A stretch of 64,000 nt of DNA from Leptospira biflexa serovar Patoc strain 'Patoc 1 (Paris)' (GTDB lineage Bacteria > Spirochaetota > Leptospiria > Leptospirales > Leptospiraceae), in assembly GCF_000017685.1 (NCBI RefSeq), contig NC_010602.1, positions 2,987,001 to 3,051,000 of the forward strand. Reading direction: 5' to 3'. This document shows positions 56,958 through 64,000 of this stretch, piece after piece (position 1 is the first letter of the stretch; every line of letters begins with the position of its first letter). The translations under genes and the position numbers were made by a program. The notes below the pieces were generated by a model. That model saw only the letters and a list, made by a program, of their open reading frames with translations, was not told the origin of the DNA and searched no databases.

Positions 56958-59108
56958 TTATGCCAAAAATCCCTTTCCAAACCCAGGAGGAGGTCCATTT
57001 TGGAGGTATTGTTGGGATCGTTCCAAATACAGAAGGGCTGCCTTGTCGGAAGGGTCTCGATTCAAAACTGATGAAAATCCAAGCTCCGCTGCCCGAAAGT
57101 CCCCATCCCAAAACAAATTCACACTTTCTTCAAATTCTTCTTTGGTTTGGATCTTGAGCTGAAAGGATTCTTCGACCCCCTCCACTAAAACTTGTGCAAT
57201 TCCGATTAACTTTTGTTTTGCGGGAATTTTAATAAAATCCAAAAGTCGATGCGGATAAGAATCCGGTTCTTTTAATTCTAAAAGTGCATCTAAACTAAGA
57301 ATGATTTTTGCCCCATATTTTTTCGTCATTGATTCTAAGGAATTGGCAACTCCCATGGAATCGGAAAGTACTGCGGATTCAATTCTTTGTTCTTCCCCAA
57401 CAATTCCTAACATCAATTCACCAAAATGGATTCCAACACCGATTTGGATTTCCCCAACACGATGGTTGTGACTTTCTTTGTTCCAATTCGCAATCGTTTT
57501 GTGCATTTGAATCGCTGCCGAAAGTGCATCTTCTGGTTCTTTTTCAAACAATGCAAAGATGGCATCACCAACATACTTTTCGATAAATCCATTTTGAGAA
57601 CGAATGATAGGCCCAACTTGTCTGAGATAATCATTCAAAAAAAGAAATGTTTCCTCTGGACTAAGCGTTTCCGAGATTGCTGTAAAATCACGAATATCAG
57701 ACGACAATACTGACATGTGTTTTAGGATAAAATCTCCACGTTTGACTTTTGATTCATCTTTTTTGGAAAACAATTGGATGAGTCGTAAGGGTACAAATTT
57801 TGCATAAACTTTGTTAGATGATTCAAGTCGATTGTTTACTTCAATTAATTCTGTTGTTAAAGTATCCATCGAGGAATAAAAACGAGCATTCCTTCTCGCA
57901 AGTAGAATACTTTGGAACAAAAAGAATACAAATAATGAAAATGGCATAAGGGGTTGGGCTTGGAACCAATAATTCCCTGCCATCAAATCATGTGTCGAAC
58001 CCAACATCAAAATGAGTGAACCATAAAAAACTAAACTACTATCTCGTTTCCTTTGGCGATAGATACGAAAGATCACATAAAAGGAGCAGATACTAAAAAA
58101 TAAGATAAAAACCTGCGAAACAATATTGGTCGTTGTAAAGAGTTTCGGATCTGTGAGTAAGACAAATAATACATATGTAAAACTCAAACTCCAACAAGAT
58201 TGTAACATCCAATTGGGTACTTCTGATTTTCCAGGAAACAAACTGCGTAAATAACTTAAGAAAAAACAAACAAGCAGTGGTGCCGAAGAATAATCCAATA
58301 CTTGCATCCATTTCCATGAAAAATCGGGAAACGCATATACTATGTAATAATTATCTAATATAACTAAGCGAAGGCCTGTGAACAAACAAAAGAGAGCAAA
58401 AAACAGTGAACTTTTCTCCTGCCTACGGAAGAAAAAAACAGTGAGTTGGTACAATGCCATCGTGAGCATAGCACCGAACACAAATACTTCACCAGCCGAA
58501 TATATGAGTGACTCGTTTTGGATGACTTCTTTTGTACCCATTTCAATGGGTTTGCGATAACCACCGCGAGCATGATGGAAATTACTGACAACATAAATGA
58601 TTTCTTGTTCATAAGATTCAGGTTGGAACGAAACATATTGAATTTGGTATTTTGGTTTTGCGGACAATTGATCCACACCAATGACCCCTGAATAAGCAAT
58701 TTTTTGCCGATTGATGTACAATTCATAAGCACTGGTTGCAGGTTGCACTCTCAAATAATAACGAATGTTAGGATCTGGAACTTTAACAACTAAACGAAAG
58801 CTGGCATACCCATCCCCACCGATTCCTTCTGGCCGAACAGAGTTCCAAGATGAAGGAACGTTAACGTAAGTTTGTTTCTTTTCCGCTATTTTTTGGAATA
58901 AGGCATCGCCATAAATCTCGTTCCAATAAAATTCCCATTCTCCATTCAATGAAATTTTTTTGTGGTTTTCCACAAATACTTCTGGAATTTCCAAATATCC
59001 TTTTTTTGCAACTTTCGTATTATCAAAGTTACACGAAACTAACGCCAAACAAAAGAAAAGAAAGTTTACTAATATCAAATGATTTAGGATTGGTTTTATT
59101 TTTCCCAT
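56958..59108 (-). CDS. 7TM sensor with class III cyclase domain of C1-like (metal-binding) type
   Basis: The product (716 residues from ATG 59108) has a lipobox ALVSC, a periplasmic jelly-roll sensor (about 45-190: LNGEWEFYWNEIYG, YYLRVQPATSAYELYINRQK), seven membrane helices (7TMR-DISM layout, about 205-420), then a class III cyclase domain. Both metal Asp are present: SSDIRDF (Asp471, codon 57696-57698) and YVGDAIF (Asp515, codon 57564-57566). But the transition-state Asn and Arg are lost: the segment reads SMGVANSLES, with Gly586 and Ser590 in their places. The gene overlaps the upstream paralog by 13 bp. Alone it should be inactive; it is predicted to need the partner at 59096-61210. Confidence 0.88.
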   Translation of the reverse strand: MGKIKPILNHLILVNFLFFCLALVSCNFDNTKVAKKGYLEIPEVFVENHKKISLNGEWEFYWNEIYGDALFQKIAEKKQTYVNVPSSWNSVRPEGIGGDGYASFRLVVKVPDPNIRYYLRVQPATSAYELYINRQKIAYSGVIGVDQLSAKPKYQIQYVSFQPESYEQEIIYVVSNFHHARGGYRKPIEMGTKEVIQNESLIYSAGEVFVFGAMLTMALYQLTVFFFRRQEKSSLFFALFCLFTGLRLVILDNYYIVYAFPDFSWKWMQVLDYSSAPLLVCFFLSYLRSLFPGKSEVPNWMLQSCWSLSFTYVLFVLLTDPKLFTTTNIVSQVFILFFSICSFYVIFRIYRQRKRDSSLVFYGSLILMLGSTHDLMAGNYWFQAQPLMPFSLFVFFLFQSILLARRNARFYSSMDTLTTELIEVNNRLESSNKVYAKFVPLRLIQLFSKKDESKVKRGDFILKHMSVLSSDIRDFTAISETLSPEETFLFLNDYLRQVGPIIRSQNGFIEKYVGDAIFALFEKEPEDALSAAIQMHKTIANWNKESHNHRVGEIQIGVGIHFGELMLGIVGEEQRIESAVLSDSMGVANSLESMTKKYGAKIILSLDALLELKEPDSYPHRLLDFIKIPAKQKLIGIAQVLVEGVEESFQLKIQTKEEFEESVNLFWDGDFRAAELGFSSVLNRDPSDKAALLYLERSQQYLQNGPPPGFGKGFLA

Positions 59109-61210
59109 GCAGAAACCCCATCCCAATCTTCGCCAACGCCGGCAGTTTGGTAGTATTCACACCTTTCAATATAGATTTGTGCAGCAATGTCTTCGGGATT
59201 GTTTGTATGTACTTCTCGAAATCCATTCAATGCAGAAACAAAATCGGCTCGTTCGTAATCAAAGATGGCGGCTTCAAATTGTTCACGGTATGCAATTTTT
59301 TGATCGGAAATGGAATCAATGCCAGGAATTAATACTTCCGCGATCATCACTGTTTCCTGTTTGCCTTTGACTCGCACAAAATCTAAAATCCGATAAGGAA
59401 TGGTATCCAAATCTTCGTGTAACATCAAAGAGGTTAAACTAACAAGGATTCTAGCATTGTACTTTTTGGTCAATCCTTGGATGCGACTTGCTAAATTCAC
59501 AGTATCCGATATGACAGTGGACTCGAGCCTTTCTTCTTCACCTAAAATTCCGAGCATCGTATCCCCGGAATGGATTCCAATACCTGCATGTAAGGGTAAA
59601 TATCCGAATCCTCTTCGCCTTTCGTTGTATGTTTCCAATTCCCACTGGATGTCTTCTGCTGCTTTGATCGAATTTTGAATTCCACCATCAAAAAGAGCCA
59701 TCACAGCACTTCCAATGTATTTATCGATAAATCCATTGTTCTTTCGGACACAAGGCCCAATTCGACCTAAATATGAGTTCGTAAATAGAATACGATTTTC
59801 AAGTGGAATGGAATAGATGATATCCCAATATTCCCAAATGTCCGCAAATAAAACGGTCATCTCTCTTTCGCTACTGTCACCTAACTTTACTTCCTCGATA
59901 CTTTCTTTACCCAAATGAGTTAAAAAATCTCGAGGAATGAATTTTGCGTAAAAACGATTTGTCAGGATAAATTGTTCATTGATGGTTTCAAACTCTTCTT
60001 TTAAAAGGACCTTTTTATGAAAGGTTCTAGCCGTACGAAGTGTCACAATCGTGGATTGAACTCCAAAAAACAGAAAGACAGCGATTTGTGATAAGGATGA
60101 TTCCCCTTCTCCAGTGTAAGCAAGAAATACATCATATACAAACCCAAAAAACAAAATCAAATACCCTAAAAAGAATATATGTGAATCTGGTAATCCTTTC
60201 ACTACCATTTGGTAAAGTCGAATCCCCAAAAAGACAGCATAAACAACACCTAACACTTGAAATACGACTTCAAATTCGGTATAAAATTCTGGTTTGATAA
60301 TGAGTCCGTAAACCAAAACGAATTGAACAAAGGCACTAAAGTATCGAATGATTCTTGTTTCAATGAATCGAGGGAATAAACCATCCACAAACCATAAAAA
60401 CAAAATACCTAAAACAAAAACAGATGCATATTCAACATATATCACAAGTTCCCAAGGGATATTAGGAAACATGGCATAAATCGTTTTACTTCCCACAAAT
60501 GGTAGTCGGATTGCAAATACCAAACAAAAGAATCCAAAATAGAATGCCTCCCTTTGTTTGTTACGATAAAAAAATAAAATAAAATGATACAATCCAAACA
60601 TAAACAGAGCACCAGTGAGTGCAATGTCCATCGTACTCTCTGCCAAAATATAATTTTGAACCGTTTCTGCTGTTCCAAATATAGGAGCATTGGGTAATCC
60701 ACCTTCTTTATGATGGAAATTACTCACTTCAATTTTGATTTGAATATTGTCTTTGGCATGAAATGTAAAACTTTGACCTTGTGCGCTCGGGATTGTTGAT
60801 TTTTTATCCTTCCCAGGCAATCCAGAAAGTAACGTACGATTAGCGGCGGTTACTCGGAAGTTAGTCCGAACTTCGGGTAAATACAATGAATAAATCTGCG
60901 ACTCACTCGGAAGCAAAATATCCAAAACATAAGTCCCATATCCCTTCCCATCCACGATCCCTGACCTGAGGGGAACTTCATTCCAAAGAGATGGAACTGG
61001 AAGTAGCGAATGACTCGCGTCAGGTGGTATTTCTCCCAAAGTATGAGGATAAAATTTCCACTCACCGTGGAGTGTGATTGCCTTTCCCGTTTTCCATGGG
61101 AATGCCCTCAAGTCCAAAGTACCCGATGTGACTTCCCCAGTGGGAGTCACAAGCTGGCAGGACAAAGTGAGAAAAACGAAACAAAGAATAATGCGGTTCT
61201 GAAGGGTCAT
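59096..61210 (-). CDS. 7TM sensor with class III cyclase domain of C2-like (Asn/Arg) type
   Basis: The 704-residue lipoprotein (LTLSC) has the same layout as its downstream paralog: periplasmic jelly-roll (LHGEWKFYPHTLG, GYGTYVLDILL), seven membrane helices and a C-terminal cyclase. Here the Asn/Arg pair is intact: DTVNLASRIQ (Asn572, Arg576), the Lys of DKYIGS and a Thr at the purine-specifying place (ESTVISDT) favour ATP. The second metal Asp is replaced: YIGSAVMALF (Ser501, codon 59708-59710); the first, ADIWEY (Asp457), remains. This GS pattern matches the C2 half of animal adenylyl cyclases. Product would be cyclic AMP when paired. Confidence 0.88.
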   Translation of the reverse strand: MTLQNRIILCFVFLTLSCQLVTPTGEVTSGTLDLRAFPWKTGKAITLHGEWKFYPHTLGEIPPDASHSLLPVPSLWNEVPLRSGIVDGKGYGTYVLDILLPSESQIYSLYLPEVRTNFRVTAANRTLLSGLPGKDKKSTIPSAQGQSFTFHAKDNIQIKIEVSNFHHKEGGLPNAPIFGTAETVQNYILAESTMDIALTGALFMFGLYHFILFFYRNKQREAFYFGFFCLVFAIRLPFVGSKTIYAMFPNIPWELVIYVEYASVFVLGILFLWFVDGLFPRFIETRIIRYFSAFVQFVLVYGLIIKPEFYTEFEVVFQVLGVVYAVFLGIRLYQMVVKGLPDSHIFFLGYLILFFGFVYDVFLAYTGEGESSLSQIAVFLFFGVQSTIVTLRTARTFHKKVLLKEEFETINEQFILTNRFYAKFIPRDFLTHLGKESIEEVKLGDSSEREMTVLFADIWEYWDIIYSIPLENRILFTNSYLGRIGPCVRKNNGFIDKYIGSAVMALFDGGIQNSIKAAEDIQWELETYNERRRGFGYLPLHAGIGIHSGDTMLGILGEEERLESTVISDTVNLASRIQGLTKKYNARILVSLTSLMLHEDLDTIPYRILDFVRVKGKQETVMIAEVLIPGIDSISDQKIAYREQFEAAIFDYERADFVSALNGFREVHTNNPEDIAAQIYIERCEYYQTAGVGEDWDGVSAWEK

Positions 61211-61323
61211 CCCTAACCTTCAGAGACATTTCCGACGGTTATTTGGAAAGGAAGTTTTCAAAATGAAAAAAATAATATTTTTTGGTTTGTACGAAGCACT
61301 CGATAAGCTATTATGTCTCCTAA

Positions 61324-62391
61324 ATGGCACCAACTTCTGGACCCAACAAAGCCGCGCTGGCATACCAAATTTTAGGCCAGTACCTTCCAGATGAAGTGTT
61401 CGCCCATTTAACAGATGCAGAGATTGAATCCCTACTGTTGAAAGTAGAAACAAATCCTTCCCCAACCAAAGGCCAAGAAAAAGACCTCCTCCTCTCTTTT
61501 ACCAATTTTCTCAAAAAAAAAGGGATCCAAGACAAAAAAACGGACGGATCTCCTTCTCGAAGTGGTATTGACCCCGTTCCCCATCTCCATTTCACGAACA
61601 ATCTCTCCCCTACCCATCCGCCAACCAATCGTTCCCACCCAGAAACGAACGAATTGTATTCTTTGCTCGATGAGATCCTAAAAGAAGAGGATTCCAAACG
61701 AACCAGCCCCCTCTGGCCGGAACTTCCCAAATTTTCCACGGAATTATTACGAAACTTAAGCATGGATGAGTCTCCTGAGGTTGTGGCTAGGTTACTCAGC
61801 TTTTCGGATCCAGAAACGGCATCGGAAGTCCTTTCAGATTACCCAGAATCCCTCCGAGAAGAGGTCATTTTGGCTCTGGCAGAAATCGACTTCCATTCCG
61901 ACAGGGAAAGGGACCAATTGGAGCGGTTCCTACGCTTCAAAATGGAGCTCATCGAAAAAAAAATGCCGGTTTCCAAGATCCGCAGTCGGAAAGCCAAAAC
62001 TGCCGGCGAAATTCTCACCAGGCTTCCTTTTTTACCATCTCAAAATTTAATTGAACGAATTCAGAAAAAAAGCCCAGAATATGCCGAAACTATAGTAGAA
62101 CACTACTTTCGTTTGGAAGACCTCCTTCATTTGGGAAGGACAAGTCTCACTCGGTTTTTTTCTGAGATCCACCCTCTTGTCATTGCCTGCGCGCTAAAAG
62201 GAGTGGAGACTGAATTTCGTGATCAAGTTTATTCCAATTTGGAATCTTGGCTTGTGAAAGAGATAAAGATCGAATGGGATTCGTTAGGTCCTGTTTCGCT
62301 TGCGGAGATTGAAGAAGCCCAAAAGGGAATCTTAGATCGTTTGCGCGAAGCAATGGATGAAGGCAAAGTGAAACTTTGGAGATTGAAGTAA
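61324..62391 (+). CDS. FliG-like flagellar motor switch protein
   Basis: The 355-residue protein is FliG-like by pattern and position: an N-terminal helical part (KAALAYQILGQYLPDEVFAHL), the middle domain (ELLRNLSMDESPEVVARLLS, FSDPETASEVLSDYPESLREEVILAL) and a C-terminal torque-like region (SLTRFFSEIHPLVIACALKG). It immediately precedes fliH, as in flagellar operons. Spirochetes often have two fliG genes, so this could be either. The charged C-terminal torque helix is less clear than in the canonical paralog. The ATG has no good ribosome site. Confidence 0.78.
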   Translation: MAPTSGPNKAALAYQILGQYLPDEVFAHLTDAEIESLLLKVETNPSPTKGQEKDLLLSFTNFLKKKGIQDKKTDGSPSRSGIDPVPHLHFTNNLSPTHPPTNRSHPETNELYSLLDEILKEEDSKRTSPLWPELPKFSTELLRNLSMDESPEVVARLLSFSDPETASEVLSDYPESLREEVILALAEIDFHSDRERDQLERFLRFKMELIEKKMPVSKIRSRKAKTAGEILTRLPFLPSQNLIERIQKKSPEYAETIVEHYFRLEDLLHLGRTSLTRFFSEIHPLVIACALKGVETEFRDQVYSNLESWLVKEIKIEWDSLGPVSLAEIEEAQKGILDRLREAMDEGKVKLWRLK

Positions 62392-62395
62392 GGAT

Positions 62396-63319
62396 ATGGC
62401 AAAACTAGTTTTTAAACCCATTCAAATTGCCGACTTACAAGAAGAAGTTGAAATCCAACTTCCTGATAAGTACAAAAAATTTCATAAAACAGACGAACAA
62501 GAAGATTTCGAGATAGACCAAGAAGGGAATATCATAGAACAATACCAAGGTCCATCGATTGAAGAAATCGAAGCGGAACTCCAAAGGTATCGTCAAGAAA
62601 CAGAAGAACAAGTTCGCCAATTATTAGAAGACGCAAAAAAACAAGCAAAGGCCATAGAAGATGAAGGAAGGACGAAAGCCTTCCAAATGGTCCAAGACTC
62701 CAAAGAAAAAATCAAATTAGAAGAAGACTCTGGTCGAGCCAAAGCAGAACAGATCTTAGATCGTGCCAAGATGGAAGTCGAACGTATGATCAAAGAAGCC
62801 GAAATGAAACAGGCTGAGATCGAACACGAGGCATACCAAAAAGGATATGATGCGGGTCGTGAGGTTGGTTTTAAAAAAGGCCAAGGGGAAGTGAGACGAC
62901 TCATTGACCGACTCGGAACCATCATCGGTAAGGCAATTGACATCCGTGAAGAAATGATAGCAGCTTCCGAAAAGCAGATGGTTGAAATGATTCTTGTGAT
63001 TGCACGAAAAGTAATCAAAGATGAAATTATAGAACGTAAGGAAATTGTTCTCAATAACATTCGCGAGGCAATGAAACGTATCAAAGATCGAGATCGTATC
63101 GATATCCGCGTTAACTTCGCAGACCTTGAACTCACAACTGCTCACAAAGACGAACTCATCAAACTCATGGAATCACTCAGAAAAGTTAATATCTATGAAG
63201 ACTCACGTGTCGATCGTGGTGGGGTCATCATTGAGACAGATGTGGGTGCAATCGACGCAAGGATTTCCACTCAGTTAAAAGAAATCGAAGAGGCAATTCG
63301 AAACGTAGAACCAATATGA
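62396..63319 (+). CDS. fliH: flagellar assembly protein FliH
   Basis: The 307-residue protein has a long charged coiled coil (about 60-170) with GxxxG-like repeats, then the FliH domain VGFKKGQGEVRRLIDRLG, MVEMILVIARKVIKDEII and GGVIIETDVGAIDARISTQL. FliH regulates the export ATPase FliI at the flagellar base. A TAAGGAT ribosome site precedes the ATG. The stop overlaps the next gene as ATGA. The usual fliI gene does not follow. Confidence 0.9.
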   Translation: MAKLVFKPIQIADLQEEVEIQLPDKYKKFHKTDEQEDFEIDQEGNIIEQYQGPSIEEIEAELQRYRQETEEQVRQLLEDAKKQAKAIEDEGRTKAFQMVQDSKEKIKLEEDSGRAKAEQILDRAKMEVERMIKEAEMKQAEIEHEAYQKGYDAGREVGFKKGQGEVRRLIDRLGTIIGKAIDIREEMIAASEKQMVEMILVIARKVIKDEIIERKEIVLNNIREAMKRIKDRDRIDIRVNFADLELTTAHKDELIKLMESLRKVNIYEDSRVDRGGVIIETDVGAIDARISTQLKEIEEAIRNVEPI

Positions 63320-64000
63320 TTTCGAAGAGCCGATTTTTCCAATTTTTATTTGGTATCTCATTGTTTTTGTCACCAACTGTTGTCAGTTTGGTGGCAGAAC
63401 CTTGCGGAACCATGATCTCCTCATTTGAAAAACCTGTAGTTTTAAAAACAGATTGGTTATTCCGAAAAGGAGACAATTTAGATTGGCGAGATGAGTCAGT
63501 CGAAGATACGTTTTGGGTCAAACGATCTGTTCCTGATTATGGAATTTCCAAAACGGAAAACCTAACAGGGTATCATTGGTATCGTTGTTCTTTTTATTTA
63601 CCTGACAATTATACAACTCCCGTTGAACCAATTGCCATCCAATTGGGGAGGATTCGTGACATCGATGAGTTCTATCTGAATGGAACATTGATTGATAAAA
63701 CAGGAGCAGTCCTACCTCGAATGGAGGTAGATTTTCAAAAAATTAGAATTTATTCTCTTCCCACACATTTATTAAAACCTGGTTTAAATGTTATGGCAAT
63801 CAGAATATATGCCGCAACCAATTTAAACGGATTAAAAGAAGCTCCTAAAATTGCCAAAGAACGTTTGTTACGTGAAGAAGTTTTTTCGAAAGAACTTTTT
63901 GCAATGGTTTGCGGTTATGTCTTCATATTTATGGGGATTTATTTTTTAGTGGGATCGATTGTTCGCGGAAGAGCAGGTGAAAACTTTTTCTTTGCTTTAT
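63316..64000 (+). CDS. 7TM sensor protein, 5' part, runs off the window
   Basis: The frame opens at ATG 63316, overlapping the fliH stop, and is open to the window end (228 codons). It has a signal peptide (FGISLFLSPTVVSLVA), a periplasmic jelly-roll (YHWYRCSFYLPDN, LGRIRDIDEFYLNGTLIDK, PGLNVMAIRIY) and the first membrane helices (MVCGYVFIFMGIYFLVGS). The design resembles the two cyclase sensors at 57-61 kb. The missing C-terminal output domain could be a cyclase, phosphatase or kinase. Its placement in the flagellar operon is unexpected. Confidence 0.8.
   Translation, partial: MISKSRFFQFLFGISLFLSPTVVSLVAEPCGTMISSFEKPVVLKTDWLFRKGDNLDWRDESVEDTFWVKRSVPDYGISKTENLTGYHWYRCSFYLPDNYTTPVEPIAIQLGRIRDIDEFYLNGTLIDKTGAVLPRMEVDFQKIRIYSLPTHLLKPGLNVMAIRIYAATNLNGLKEAPKIAKERLLREEVFSKELFAMVCGYVFIFMGIYFLVGSIVRGRAGENFFFAL

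Noticed and set aside
62593..63135. 180-codon minus-strand frame opposite fliH
   Set aside because: Ser/Ile-rich shadow of a charged coiled coil, with no ribosome site or known domain.

Overview
The window looks like chromosome of a Leptospira-type spirochete, most likely a free-living (saprophytic) species. The base composition is AT-rich. Signs of the lineage are many lipoproteins with loose spirochaetal lipoboxes, a DUF1554 lipoprotein, a fliG-like/fliH pair, cobalamin assembly genes, FecR/PEGA/TPR lipoproteins, and two-domain cyclases with a periplasmic sensor and seven membrane helices. No rRNA, tRNA, CRISPR array, prophage or complete insertion sequence was seen. Family names come from reading motifs by eye; no database search was possible.

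Layout: 0.2-6.3 kb holds a three-gene lipoprotein operon (FecR, PEGA, TPR/propeller; minus strand). 6.4-16.7 kb holds rsgA, a histidine kinase, a delta-9 type desaturase, an unknown membrane protein, tpx, a YhaN/YhaO (SbcC/SbcD-like) pair and a class III CoA-transferase. 16.8-24.4 kb holds a 1419-residue repeat lipoprotein, a decayed tpx 3' fragment, an alkaline-phosphatase-fold membrane enzyme, a small DMT transporter and a hydrolase. 24.4-29.4 kb is the accessory patch: two PIN/antitoxin modules with inverted-repeat operators, a DUF1554 lipoprotein split at a T8 tract, a DUF2071 gene followed by a broken small gene, and AT-rich spacers.

29.4-38.1 kb holds lpd, a methyltransferase, a four-gene group (degenerate GGDEF-like protein, CheX-like phosphatase, hydrolase, FapA/DUF342), mtnA-msrA, and a phasin-like gene behind two tandem TGC-N3-GCA sites. 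38.1-42.3 kb is an operon of a sigma factor (split at an A9 tract), a 236-residue protein, a CHAT caspase-like protease and a YkgJ-like Cys-cluster protein; this is a candidate undescribed signalling or stress system. 42.4-56.9 kb holds an M23 peptidase, a long-chain acyl-CoA ligase, a membrane AraC regulator, dnaE, cobT-cobS-cobC, gatB, a double hemerythrin and an aldehyde dehydrogenase. 57-61.2 kb carries two overlapping class III nucleotide cyclase genes whose active-site residues are complementary (one has both metal Asp residues but no Asn/Arg, the other the reverse), just like the C1 and C2 halves of animal adenylyl cyclases. 61.3-64 kb holds fliG-like, fliH and the start of a further sensor protein running off the window.

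The two most interesting signals are the predicted obligate heterodimeric cyclase pair and the sigma-CHAT operon with its homopolymer frameshift between sigma regions 2 and 4. Two homopolymer frameshifts (A9 and T8) occur in the window, so sequencing error must be excluded before either is called biological.
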